Below are positions 37,084 to 47,158 of a stretch of 64,000 nucleotides of DNA, piece after piece. The stretch is from assembly GCF_012932425.1 (NCBI RefSeq), contig NZ_JAAIII010000001.1:620001-684000 (forward strand). Reading direction: 5' to 3'. The position numbers were made by a program, and so were the translations under genes. Below the pieces are notes generated by a model. It was not told the DNA's origin. It saw nothing but the letters and a program-made list of their open reading frames with translations, and made no database searches. Position 1 is the first letter of the stretch; every line of letters begins with the position of its first letter. This DNA comes from Bifidobacterium oedipodis (lineage in GTDB: Bacteria > Actinomycetota > Actinomycetes > Actinomycetales > Bifidobacteriaceae).

Positions 37084-38553
37084 TCACACCGCCTGTGCGT
37101 TGTAGTCCTGCGGCATGTCCTTGAATTTGGACGTGGCTCCGAGGAAGGCGAGATGGAAGGTTTCGGTGGGGCCGTTACGATGCTTGGCCATGATGATGTC
37201 GGCCTCGCCCGGGCGGTCCTCCTTATCGTAGAAGTCAGGTCGGTGCACCAGGAACACCACGTCAGCATCCTGTTCGATTGAACCCGATTCACGCAGGTCG
37301 GAAAGCTGTGGTTTCTTATCGTTGCGCATTTCAGGGCCACGGTTGAGCTGCGACAATGCGATTACCGGCACTTCAAGCTCCTTGGCCAGCAGCTTGAGAG
37401 CACGAGAGAATTCAGAAACCTCCTGCTGACGGGATTCCACAGCCTTGCCCGAAGTCATCAGCTGCAAGTAGTCGATAACCACAAGTTTCAGATCATTGGT
37501 TTGCTTCAGGCGGCGGCATTTTGCGCGGATTTCCATCAGCGACATATTCGGCGAATCGTCGATAAACAGCGGCGCGTTCTGCATTTTCGTCCAGAACTGG
37601 TTGAGTGTGTTCCATCGTTCCGGTGTGATGTCGTCGGCGCGACGCAGCGCGGCCATCGGAATATTCGTTTCGGCGGAGATGATGCGCTGGGCCAATTCCA
37701 CCTTGCTCATCTCCAAGCTGAACACGATGGACGTCAACCCGTGGTGCAGCGCGGCGGCGCGCGCGAAGTCAATGCCGAGCGTGGATTTGCCCATGGCCGG
37801 GCGGCCTGCGACGACGACCATCTGACCGGGTTGCAGGCCCTGGGTCACATCGTCGATATCGCGGAACCCGGTGGGCACACCTTTGTTGACCAAGCCTTGC
37901 TGGAGTTTGTCGAGCTGGTCGAGCGCATCATGCACCACCGGGCCGATCGCCGCGTAATCCTGGCGCACTTTGCCCATCGACATCTCATAGACTTCCGACT
38001 GGGCGAGGTTGACCACATCCTCGGCCTGCGAACCTTCGGCGGAATAGCCAAGCTGCGCGATTTTGGTGCCGGCGGCGATCACGTTGCGCAAAATCGCACG
38101 CTGATGCACGATTTGCGCATAATACATGGCGTTGGCGGCGGTGGGCACGGAGGCGACCAGCGAATGCAGATAGTCGGCGCCACCAACCTTGTCCAGATTG
38201 CCGTCGGCGAGCAGCTGGTTGGCCACCAGCACCACGTCCACCGGCTGGCTGGCGGCGAACAGGTCGATGATCGCGTTATAGACGATCTGGTGCTTGGGCT
38301 GGTAGAAGTCGGTGACTTCGATGGTTTGCGACACTTCGCCGATGGCGTCCTTGCTCATCAGCATGCCGCCGAGCACGGCCATTTCCGCGTCGTCATCATG
38401 CGGGGGCACACGGTCGAACAGGTCAGTTCCACTGCTTGCCGCGTTGCTGGTTCGTGCGTTAGAACCGCCGCGATCGGCGCGGTCGGCGCGGGATCCGCGC
38501 GTATCGTCCGTCCAACCTGAACCACCCTGATAGTTCTCGTTTCCTTCTGCCAT
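37084..38553 (-). CDS. dnaB: Replicative DNA helicase DnaB
   Basis: This 489-residue hexameric helicase unwinds DNA at the fork. An N-terminal domain (VPPHDDDAEMAVLGGMLMSK) is followed by a RecA-type motor with Walker A VVAGRPAMGKSTLGIDFARA, Walker B KLVVIDYLQLM, and GPEMRNDKKPQLSDLRESGS with EQDADVVFLVHRP. The first 50 residues are Gly/Arg/Asp-rich. The chosen ATG at 38553 lies eight bases behind TATACT with no ribosome binding site, suggesting a leaderless mRNA. No intein is present. It heads the dnaB-murT-gatD operon. Confidence 0.97.
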   Translation of the reverse strand: MAEGNENYQGGSGWTDDTRGSRADRADRGGSNARTSNAASSGTDLFDRVPPHDDDAEMAVLGGMLMSKDAIGEVSQTIEVTDFYQPKHQIVYNAIIDLFAASQPVDVVLVANQLLADGNLDKVGGADYLHSLVASVPTAANAMYYAQIVHQRAILRNVIAAGTKIAQLGYSAEGSQAEDVVNLAQSEVYEMSMGKVRQDYAAIGPVVHDALDQLDKLQQGLVNKGVPTGFRDIDDVTQGLQPGQMVVVAGRPAMGKSTLGIDFARAAALHHGLTSIVFSLEMSKVELAQRIISAETNIPMAALRRADDITPERWNTLNQFWTKMQNAPLFIDDSPNMSLMEIRAKCRRLKQTNDLKLVVIDYLQLMTSGKAVESRQQEVSEFSRALKLLAKELEVPVIALSQLNRGPEMRNDKKPQLSDLRESGSIEQDADVVFLVHRPDFYDKEDRPGEADIIMAKHRNGPTETFHLAFLGATSKFKDMPQDYNAQAV

Positions 38554-38561
38554 AGTCAGCC

Positions 38562-38567
38562 AGTATA
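38562..38567 (-). promoter_or_regulatory. -10 hexamer (TATACT) of the probable leaderless dnaB promoter
   Basis: TATACT on the minus strand ends eight bases before the dnaB ATG at 38553. There is no Shine-Dalgarno in between, so transcription should begin at or next to the ATG. Confidence 0.45.
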
Positions 38568-38635
38568 GGCCCACGCTGGGTCGGCTTGGCAGCGTCAGCG
38601 CAACCTTTCCGACAGCCGCGCATCGCCCTTTTGTA

Positions 38636-38676
38636 TTTTTTATATTCTTTTATATTCTTTATATTTCTTTATATTT
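38636..38676. repeat. AT-rich tandem repeats (TATATTCTTT units)
   Basis: Four units related to TATATTCTTT follow each other. This is a markedly AT-rich stretch in a GC-rich chromosome, directly before the AAA-type ATPase gene. It could act as an UP element or binding site. Confidence 0.6.
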
Positions 38677-38680
38677 GCCC

Positions 38681-38686
38681 TAGAAT
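38681..38686 (+). promoter_or_regulatory. -10 hexamer (TAGAAT) before the AAA ATPase gene
   Basis: TAGAAT ends six bases before the ATG at 38693. TTTATA lies 17 bp upstream (38658-38663). No ribosome binding site is present, which suggests a leaderless transcript. Confidence 0.45.
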
Positions 38687-38692
38687 GAAGAC

Positions 38693-39877
38693 ATGGTCTT
38701 CAAAGCAGAAAAAAGGCATCGTACCAACCCCTTCAAACCCACCGCCGGACGGACGCCGCCACTGCTGGTGGGCAGACAACCTGTGCTCGACGACTTCCAA
38801 GAGGGACTTGATGATGGCCCCGGTGCTCCTGGACGCCTGATGTGCGTTACCGGAGCGCGTGGTGTCGGCAAAACCGTGATTCTCACGGAATTTCATAAGA
38901 TGGCCGAAGCTCAGGGGTGGAGCGTTGTAGCCGAATCCGCGTCGCCGGGGTTAACCAAGCGGCTGATGTCTCGCGTTGAACCGCAGCACGAGGGTATCGG
39001 CATCTCATTCAAGCCTGAGCTCAAAGTTCCTCTGGTGGGCACACTGCAATTCGGCGAGCTGAAGGCAGCAGGCGATGACATGATGCCATTGACGTTGCGG
39101 GATGCGCTCAGCCGCAGGCTCGACGTCGAGGAATCTCACGACGGCGGGTTGCTGGTCACCATAGACGAAGCGCAGGCAGCAAGCCGCGATGACATGATCG
39201 CCATCGCCACCGCTATGCAATTTCTAACTACGCAGGAACGTAATTACGCCTTTGTGTTCGCTGGACTACCCAGCCTATCTTCCAAATGGCTGAACGACGA
39301 CGCTACAACGTTCCTGCGCCGAGCCCAACCAGAAAAACTCGGTGATGTTCCCTGGGATGAAGTACAAGAATCATTCCGCAAAACATTCGCGGACACCGGT
39401 ATCACTCTAAAAGATGAGGATCTTAGCAAAGCCGCCAAAGCCACTGAAGGATACCCGTTCATGATTCAACTCGTCGGCTACAACATATGGCGCACAGTGC
39501 GCCGTCGTGGCGTCGCCGAAGACCACATCCTCGCGAGCGCTCAAGACGTCGAAACAGGAATTGCCGCAGCTCTCGTTCGTCTTGGCGACACCGTTCATGG
39601 CCCAGAGATGGACGGTCTCTCCCCCATTGACCGCACATACCTGCTGGCGATGGCACAGGACGATGGACCATCTTCCACTTCAGCCATTGCCCAAAGAATG
39701 GGACGCGACACCAACTATGCGAATATCTATCGCATGAGGCTGCTGGATGCCCAAGTCATTAAAGAAGCCGGACACGGATACGTGGATTTCGCCATCCCCT
39801 ATTTGCGTGAATATCTGCGCGAGCATGCGGCCTACTACCGACTGAACACCAGCAGTCAAACGGAACATGATGCTTGA
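38693..39877 (+). CDS. Orphan AAA-type (STAND/archaeal-ATPase-like) ATP-binding protein
   Basis: This 394-residue protein has a P-loop VTGARGVGKTVILTEF (about residues 52-67) and Walker B GLLVTIDEAQAAS, followed by a sensor-like FVFAGLPSL. The ATPase core spans about residues 25-250. The C-terminal 100 residues contain a winged-helix-like segment (LAMAQDDGPSSTSAIAQRMG, YANIYRMRLLDAQVI) and end DFAIPYLREYLREHAAYYRL. This layout fits ATPases of the archaeal-ATPase/STAND group, sometimes antitoxin- or defence-related. No partner gene is adjacent. The upstream region is AT-rich and the start looks leaderless. The biological role is unknown. Confidence 0.75.
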   Translation: MVFKAEKRHRTNPFKPTAGRTPPLLVGRQPVLDDFQEGLDDGPGAPGRLMCVTGARGVGKTVILTEFHKMAEAQGWSVVAESASPGLTKRLMSRVEPQHEGIGISFKPELKVPLVGTLQFGELKAAGDDMMPLTLRDALSRRLDVEESHDGGLLVTIDEAQAASRDDMIAIATAMQFLTTQERNYAFVFAGLPSLSSKWLNDDATTFLRRAQPEKLGDVPWDEVQESFRKTFADTGITLKDEDLSKAAKATEGYPFMIQLVGYNIWRTVRRRGVAEDHILASAQDVETGIAAALVRLGDTVHGPEMDGLSPIDRTYLLAMAQDDGPSSTSAIAQRMGRDTNYANIYRMRLLDAQVIKEAGHGYVDFAIPYLREYLREHAAYYRLNTSSQTEHDA

Positions 39878-39983
39878 TGTTATGCGATTGCTGAAAGCAG
39901 CGCTGAGCCGATACTGATTCGATGGCGCTTTGCGCTGTTGTTCACCGTTCGTTCATGGTTTGTTCGACACGCGGAAGGGCAAA

Positions 39984-40098
39984 TGTGGATAGAAAAATGA
40001 GTTATCCACATGATGGGCATAACTCTGTGGATAAACAGTAAGTTATCCACAGAGTTGTACACACATGGGGGATAACGCTGTGCACAACATGGGGATAG
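39984..40098. promoter_or_regulatory. Cluster of DnaA boxes
   Basis: Within 115 bp are TTATCCACA at 40002-40010 and 40043-40051, its complement TGTGGATAA at 40026-40034, a one-mismatch box TGTGGATAG at 39984-39992, and two degenerate GGGGATA sites near 40068-40098. Two of the boxes form a mirrored pair: AACTCTGTGGATAA (40021-40034) with TTATCCACAGAGTT (40043-40056). No dnaA, dnaN or rpmH is near, so this is not the canonical oriC; a DnaA-titration or regulatory locus is possible. Confidence 0.6.
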
Positions 40099-40116
40099 TC
40101 GGGGACAACTTTTCAC

Positions 40117-41694
40117 GTGCATCATCGCCAGTTGCGTCATATCGGCAATCATGATATTGGGCAGGTCGGCCCCATCGCGCGCTCGCATGAGCCCACATAC
40201 GTTCACATGAACCTGCATCGCACCGGCAAGGAGCACCAAGGCGGTAGGGTGGGAGGCGTGCATCACAACCACCATGGCGACCACCAAGCCAACCAGGTCA
40301 ACCAGGCCGCAAACCAGCCTGCTGCAACCCAACAGTCCGCAGTCCAACAGGTCGACGAGACAGACCACCATCACACCAACCGTCATATCAACCGTCAGAT
40401 TCTGTCGCTGGCATTGCCCACCTTTGGCCAACTGATTGCCGAACCTGCGTTCATCCTGATTGACACGGCCATCGTGGGCCATATCGGGGACGCCGCTTTG
40501 GCAGGCCTATCCATCGGCTCGACCATCATCCTCACCTGCGTAGGACTGTGCGTGTTCCTGGCATACGGCACCACCAGCCAAGTGGCGCATCTCATCGGTG
40601 CGGGCCGCCGGCGCGAAGGGTTGGAAGCCGGCATCGACGGCATGTGGCTGGCGCTGCTAATCGGCGCAATCGTGTCAACAGCGCTGTTTGCCGCAGCCGA
40701 ACCATTGTGCTGGATTATGGGCGCGCGAGGCGCAGTGCTGGAACACGCGGTCGCCTATCTGCATGCCATTGTGTTCGGTTTGCCCGGCATGCTGCTGGTG
40801 TATGCGGCAAACGGCATTTTCCGTGGGCTTAAGAAAGTGCGTATCACGCTGATTGCGGCGGTGGCCGGCGCAGTCACGAACACGGTGCTCGACCTGCTGT
40901 TTGTGTTCGGTTTCGGCTGGGGCATCGCCGGATCGGGCGCGGCTACGCTGATCGCCCAATGGTTTATGGGCATTTTCCTAACCATACCGGCTCTGCTGTG
41001 GGCCAAGGCGGATGGCGCGGATTGGAAGCCCCGCCTGGCCGGCATTCTGACCACTGCGGGCGATGGCGCTCCCCTGTTCCTGCGCACCCTGGCGCTGCGC
41101 GCAAGCATGGTGGCCACAGTGATGCTGGCCGCGCGCATGGGAGATCAGGTGCTGGCCGCCTATCAGGCGGTGAATTCGAGCTGGAATTTCGTTATCAACA
41201 TGCTGGACGCCATTGGCATCGCCGGCCAGGCTTTGGTGGCCACGGAACTGGGCGCGGGTCGACGCGATCGGGCGCGTGCGATGACGCAAGCCTCTGGCAG
41301 AGCCGGACTGGTCGGCGGCATCATCATCGGATTCGCGCTGGCTGTCGTCGGGCTGGTGACCGCTCCCCTGTTCTCGCCTACGCTTGCCGTACAACAGCAG
41401 ATTACGGTCGGGCTGGTGACGTTGGCCATATTCCTGCCACTCGGCGGATGGATGTGGGCGTTGGATGGCATTCTGATCGGCGCGGGCGACTACCGGTACC
41501 TAGCCTTGACCTGCACCGTCACTGCACTGGTCTATTTCCCGTGCCTAACGGCAATTGGCGTAGCCAGCGGCTCGGTACTGACCTCGGACACTGCGCGCAC
41601 CATAGCCCTGTGGAGCGTAATCAATGTGGTGTTCATTGGTTTGCGCGCCCTATTCAACGCCCTGCGCGTGCGCGGCGACAACTGGATGAAGTAG
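40117..41694 (+). CDS. MATE-family multidrug/toxin efflux transporter
   Basis: The MATE domain starts near residue 90 (NRQILSLALPTFGQLIAEPA) and contains about 12 membrane spans in two homologous halves. Conserved segments include DTAIVGHIGDAALAGLSIG and GIAGQALVATELGAG. Transport is driven by a sodium or proton gradient; the substrate is unknown. The 90 residues before it are His/Gln/Asn-rich and unlike a membrane protein. The start is uncertain: GTG 40117 gives 525 residues, ATG 40207 gives 495, and a later GTG near 40258 is also possible. No candidate has a convincing ribosome binding site. Confidence 0.85.
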   Translation: MHHRQLRHIGNHDIGQVGPIARSHEPTYVHMNLHRTGKEHQGGRVGGVHHNHHGDHQANQVNQAANQPAATQQSAVQQVDETDHHHTNRHINRQILSLALPTFGQLIAEPAFILIDTAIVGHIGDAALAGLSIGSTIILTCVGLCVFLAYGTTSQVAHLIGAGRRREGLEAGIDGMWLALLIGAIVSTALFAAAEPLCWIMGARGAVLEHAVAYLHAIVFGLPGMLLVYAANGIFRGLKKVRITLIAAVAGAVTNTVLDLLFVFGFGWGIAGSGAATLIAQWFMGIFLTIPALLWAKADGADWKPRLAGILTTAGDGAPLFLRTLALRASMVATVMLAARMGDQVLAAYQAVNSSWNFVINMLDAIGIAGQALVATELGAGRRDRARAMTQASGRAGLVGGIIIGFALAVVGLVTAPLFSPTLAVQQQITVGLVTLAIFLPLGGWMWALDGILIGAGDYRYLALTCTVTALVYFPCLTAIGVASGSVLTSDTARTIALWSVINVVFIGLRALFNALRVRGDNWMK

Positions 41695-41703
41695 GCACAA
41701 CAT

Positions 41704-43530
41704 CTACATCGCCGCACGAGCCGCAGCATACATGCCGCGAACAATCTGCTCGCGCCATGTGGACCAACCGTATTGCTTGGTGATGGTTTCTCCGGAAGTG
41801 GCACCCAGCGACGACCCATCGGCGCGGGTCAGGTCGAACAGCATATCCAACAGTGCGGAATCATGATGCAGCCGATCAGCCAACTCCTTGCCCACTGCCG
41901 GATCATAAGGGTCACGCTTCGTAGCGAATTCGGAAAGCGTCAGGTGCTCGCGCACCAAAGTCGTGGCCCAGTCCACCACATCGGGCGCATACCCCATACG
42001 CTTGAGAATCACCGGCACATGGCGAGCGCCTTCGGCGGCATGATCGCGCACGAACGCGCGCTTGCCCAAATCATGCGTGATGCCGGCCAACAGCAGCGCC
42101 TGCATATGCTCGTCGTCATAGCGGCCACCGGAAGGCGTCTCACGCCCGAGACGGGAAACCGTCTCCACCATATGGCGGTCAATAGTGTAGCGGTGGGCGG
42201 CGGAGGCGGACGGACGGTTGCGAATACCCAACCATTCGGGCATCCAGCGGCCGGGCAAATCCACGAAATCAATGCTTTCCCATACGTCCAGCAGCGCCGG
42301 CCCACAGGCGAGTAATCGCACGAATAATTCGCGTGATTCCTCATCCCACTGGTTGTCGTGGATCGGGCAGTTCTTGAGATTGACCAGCGTCGCCGGATTG
42401 ATCGGTAGCCCAAACTCGCCGGCTGCCACGGCCATGCGCAACGCTAGTTTCGCGTCCTGCTTCGGCTCAACTCCGGGGGCGAGCACCAGTTCGCCCTCAT
42501 GCTTGACAATGCCGGGCGCGATGGTTTCGAACTGTGGGGCTTCACGTTTGCCGCCGGAGCGTTGGGAGAACATTTGGAAGAATGCGAACCGCGGCTTTTC
42601 ATGGGTGAGCGAATGTTCAGCGCGCGAGGCGGTGGAGTCCAGGGAGAAGGAGATACGCCGGCCGATACGTGCAAGCAGTGTCTGCAAATCGTCAATGGCG
42701 TAGGCCGCACGTTCGGCCTGCGGCCAGGTCGGGTCGGCCAGGCCCAGCATGGAGGCGACTTGGGCCTGATAAGGCGCGAGCAGCAGGTTCGTATCTTTAC
42801 CTGCAACCACATGAATGCAGTCGCGCACATCCAGCAGACGTTCAACGGCTTCGTCGTATACGCCGTGCGGGCGATCCGCCAGCCAGGAGGCTGCGAGTGC
42901 CGATACCAGCACCGAGTCGCGCAATCCGCCGCGCGCTTCTTTGATATCCGGCTGGTTGACGTATTGCATGCGCCCGAATTCGCCCAGTCGCGAGCTGGCG
43001 GATTCCAGCAGTTCGGGCAAGCGTTTGCGCGCAGCCTTGCGCCATCGTTCAAGAATCGAAGTGGCGGTGTTGTCGATCAGCGTCTCGTCACCGGCCACCG
43101 GGCGCACGTCCAACCATCCCATGGCAGCGGGCAGGTCACTGTCGGTCACAGCTTCGCACTGCTGCCGGGTGCGTACGGAATGATCCAAATCCAAGCCGCT
43201 GTCCCACAGCGGATACCATAGTTTGTTGGCGAATTCGTTGAGCTGCTGATCGCTTAGCACATGGCCGTCATAGATCAGCACCAAATCAAGATCGGAGCTG
43301 GGGCCCACTTGCCCGCGGGCGAGCGAACCAACCGCCGCCAAACCGATGCCTTTGAATGGCACGTCAAAGCCAACGCCGTCGCAAGCCTCGGCCCACAACT
43401 GTTTGAGGCAGTCCATGGCAAGATCGGTGCGCGCCTTGCGTTTGGCCGCGCCGTTGCGGTAGACGCCATCGTCGTCCGGCTGGCTCATTGCCATGAACCG
43501 TTGTTTAAGACCATCAACTGCGCTGGCCAT
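41704..43530 (-). CDS. glnD: GlnD-type PII uridylyltransferase, short form
   Basis: This 608-residue protein has the nucleotidyltransferase motif AAVGSLARGQVGPSSDLDLVL (split: AAVGSLARGQ then VGPSSDLDLVL), the GlnD-specific EARGGLRDSVLVSALA, and an HD domain (AGITHDLGKRAFVRDHA). It modifies or demodifies the PII protein GlnK encoded next door. The two C-terminal ACT domains that bind glutamine in the approximately 890-residue E. coli enzyme are missing. The ATG at 43530 follows GAAGGAGG. It lies 200 bp after glnK, behind two hairpins. Confidence 0.88.
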   Translation of the reverse strand: MASAVDGLKQRFMAMSQPDDDGVYRNGAAKRKARTDLAMDCLKQLWAEACDGVGFDVPFKGIGLAAVGSLARGQVGPSSDLDLVLIYDGHVLSDQQLNEFANKLWYPLWDSGLDLDHSVRTRQQCEAVTDSDLPAAMGWLDVRPVAGDETLIDNTATSILERWRKAARKRLPELLESASSRLGEFGRMQYVNQPDIKEARGGLRDSVLVSALAASWLADRPHGVYDEAVERLLDVRDCIHVVAGKDTNLLLAPYQAQVASMLGLADPTWPQAERAAYAIDDLQTLLARIGRRISFSLDSTASRAEHSLTHEKPRFAFFQMFSQRSGGKREAPQFETIAPGIVKHEGELVLAPGVEPKQDAKLALRMAVAAGEFGLPINPATLVNLKNCPIHDNQWDEESRELFVRLLACGPALLDVWESIDFVDLPGRWMPEWLGIRNRPSASAAHRYTIDRHMVETVSRLGRETPSGGRYDDEHMQALLLAGITHDLGKRAFVRDHAAEGARHVPVILKRMGYAPDVVDWATTLVREHLTLSEFATKRDPYDPAVGKELADRLHHDSALLDMLFDLTRADGSSLGATSGETITKQYGWSTWREQIVRGMYAAARAAM

Positions 43531-43637
43531 ATGATTAGCCTCCTTCGGGCCTTGGGATCAGGCACGAACCCCGATTATTCGGGGACTGATTATTCGAAAA
43601 AGTCGGTAGATGACAAAAATCAGGCAAGTAACAGAAA

Positions 43638-43671
43638 TCCCGCACGGCCAAGGGGAAGGCATCGTGCGGGA
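43638..43671 (-). terminator. Terminator after glnK
   Basis: TCCCGCACG (43638-43646) pairs with CGTGCGGGA (43663-43671). On the minus strand it is followed by TTTCTGTTACTTG. It separates glnK from glnD. Confidence 0.65.
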
Positions 43672-43688
43672 ATCCTGTCATATTGATG

Positions 43689-43721
43689 CCCAGCTTCCAC
43701 TTTTACAGCAGGGGAGCTGGG
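43689..43721 (-). terminator. Second hairpin after glnK
   Basis: CCCAGCT (43689-43695) pairs with AGCTGGG (43715-43721), nine bases after the glnK stop on the minus strand. It may stabilise the mRNA end or attenuate read-through into glnD. Confidence 0.45.
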
Positions 43722-43729
43722 ACGTGTAA

Positions 43730-45365
<1,636 letters not shown>

Positions 45366-45577
45366 GTCTACCTCCCTCTCTTGTTCATGGCACCCAGGCC
45401 TTCGGTCGGGCGCTGCTTTACTCACTATTTGCCGTCCCCTTTGCGGGGCTAACAGTGTGACAGTGAACGCCCGACTCATTTTGATTGCGTTACGGCAGGT
45501 TACGCGATTGTTAAGCGTTGGACCCCACGAACGCACGGTGATACGGGTGTGTTGCGGCTTGAATATTGGGAAAAGCG

Positions 45578-45616
45578 AAGGCCGTGAACCATGTTTCCAA
45601 CATGATTCACGGCCTT
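45578..45616 (-). terminator. Terminator of ftsY
   Basis: AAGGCCGTGAA (45578-45588) pairs with TTCACGGCCTT (45606-45616), with an inner CATGTT/AACATG stem. It lies 37 bp after the ftsY stop on the minus strand and precedes the amtB control region (45366-45577), in which I could not identify a GlnR site with confidence. Confidence 0.8.
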
Positions 45617-45652
45617 GATTCAGCCTTGGTCGGCGTTTCACATTGCAGACAG

Positions 45653-47071
45653 CTACGCTAGGATGCCGTCCACGAAGCCTTCGGGATCGAAGGGTGCCAG
45701 ATCGTCCGGCCCTTCGCCAAGACCCACGAGCTTAACCGGCACGCCCAGCTCCTTTTGCACGGAGATGACAATGCCGCCCTTGGCCGAGCCGTCAAGCTTG
45801 GACAGCACCACGCCGGTGATGCCGATTGCCTCTGCGAACACCTTGGCCTGCGTCATGCCGTTCTGGCCGGTGGTGGCGTCGAGTACCAGCAGCACTTCGT
45901 CCACGGGCAGGTTCTTTTCGGTTACGCGACGGATCTTGCCCAGCTCGTCCATCAGGTTCGCCTTGTTCTGCAGACGGCCGGCGGTGTCGATAATCAGCAC
46001 ATCCGTATTGGCTTCCTTGGCTTTGGCCGAGGCTTCGAAGGCCACGGACGCCGGGTCAGCACCATCCTTGTCGGAGCGCACCACCGGCACGTTCACGCGG
46101 GCACCCCAGGTTTCGAGCTGGTCGGCGGCGGCGGCACGGAAGGTATCGGCCGCACCCATCATCACGGATTTGCCTTCGGCCACGAACAGGCGGGCGAGCT
46201 TGCCGGCCGTAGTGGTTTTGCCGGTGCCGTTGACACCCACCATGATGATTACGGACGGCTTATGTGCCCCCGGCTTTGCGGCGTTAAGGCTGCGGTCAGT
46301 ATCGCGGCCAACCAGATCGATGAGCTTGTCCCGCAGAGCCTCGCGCACTTCGGCGGCATCGGACTTGCCGGTCACGCGGGCATCGGTTCTCAAGTCGTCG
46401 ACCAGTTGTGCGCTGGCTTCGGCACCCACGTCGGCGAGCAGCAGCGTGTCTTCGACGTCTTCCCAATCGGCCTCAGACAGGTTATCTTTGGTCAGAATAT
46501 TGAACAGCGCTTTGCCGAATGGATTGCCGGACTTGGCCAGTCGCGCCTTCAATCGGGTGAGGCGGCCGGCCACCGGTTCCGGGGACTCGACAACGGGTGC
46601 CGGAGCGGATTCGGCAGGAGCAGCAGGAGCAGCTTCGGCCAGCGCCACAGGTTCGTTTGCGGTCGGCGTGGCAACCGGTGCGATATCCGGCACCACAGGG
46701 GTGCGCTTGGCAGGAACGGCAGCGTCGGACTGCGCGGCGGTTTCATCGAGCTCAGTAGCCTCAGCAGCTTCGGTAGTCTCAGCGACTTCAGCGGACTCGT
46801 CAGTTGCAGATGATGCTTCCGCGCCGGCAGTAGCACCTGCTTCAGCCGACGGACCGGCCTGCGTTGTTTGCGCCGCTGCTTCTTTCGCAACCGAACGCAC
46901 GCTCGTCGCAGTCGCGGAAGCGGAAGACGCCGATTCCTGCGCACCTGCTGCCTGGCCTGCCGTCTGGCTCGAACCACGTTCGCGCGATTTGCGGAACCAG
47001 ATGATTCCGACGATGATTGCCGCCACAATCACTACGCCAATAACAATGGCTAACACAGTATTTGTATCCAT
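45653..47071 (-). CDS. ftsY: Signal recognition particle receptor FtsY
   Basis: This 472-residue SRP receptor has an N-terminal membrane anchor (NTVLAIVIGVVIVAAIIVGI), an approximately 140-residue acidic Ala/Glu/Thr/Pro linker, then the four-helix N domain and the SRP-type GTPase. G motifs are IIMVGVNGTGKTTTAGKLAR, DTFRAAAADQLETW, DVLIIDTAGRLQNK and VVLSKLDGSAKGG. It receives ribosome-bound SRP at the membrane. The ATG at 47071 is seven bases behind TAGACT with no ribosome binding site, so it may be leaderless. Divergent from the TetR gene. Confidence 0.97.
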   Translation of the reverse strand: MDTNTVLAIVIGVVIVAAIIVGIIWFRKSRERGSSQTAGQAAGAQESASSASATATSVRSVAKEAAAQTTQAGPSAEAGATAGAEASSATDESAEVAETTEAAEATELDETAAQSDAAVPAKRTPVVPDIAPVATPTANEPVALAEAAPAAPAESAPAPVVESPEPVAGRLTRLKARLAKSGNPFGKALFNILTKDNLSEADWEDVEDTLLLADVGAEASAQLVDDLRTDARVTGKSDAAEVREALRDKLIDLVGRDTDRSLNAAKPGAHKPSVIIMVGVNGTGKTTTAGKLARLFVAEGKSVMMGAADTFRAAAADQLETWGARVNVPVVRSDKDGADPASVAFEASAKAKEANTDVLIIDTAGRLQNKANLMDELGKIRRVTEKNLPVDEVLLVLDATTGQNGMTQAKVFAEAIGITGVVLSKLDGSAKGGIVISVQKELGVPVKLVGLGEGPDDLAPFDPEGFVDGILA

Positions 47072-47078
47072 AGCACCA

Positions 47079-47084
47079 AGTCTA
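47079..47084 (-). promoter_or_regulatory. -10 hexamer (TAGACT) of the probable leaderless ftsY promoter
   Basis: TAGACT on the minus strand ends seven bases before the ATG at 47071, without a Shine-Dalgarno sequence between. Confidence 0.4.
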
Positions 47085-47144
47085 CGCGGCACTAGGCCTC
47101 GCGCACCTCGCCGCAGCCTTCCGTCGCCCATTCCACCCGCCGAC

Positions 47145-47150
47145 TACACT
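47145..47150 (+). promoter_or_regulatory. -10 hexamer (TACACT) of the probable leaderless TetR promoter
   Basis: TACACT ends eight bases before the ATG at 47159, without a Shine-Dalgarno sequence. It is divergent from the ftsY promoter 61 bp away. Confidence 0.4.
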
Positions 47151-47158
47151 GGTTCGGC

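Noticed and set aside
39984..40098. Chromosomal origin oriC
   Set aside because: Several DnaA boxes but no dnaA, dnaN, recF or rpmH nearby and no clear AT-rich unwinding region beside them.
39880..40482. 200-codon minus-strand frame over the DnaA-box region and MATE N-terminus
   Set aside because: It runs through the box cluster, lacks a ribosome binding site and has no recognisable domain.
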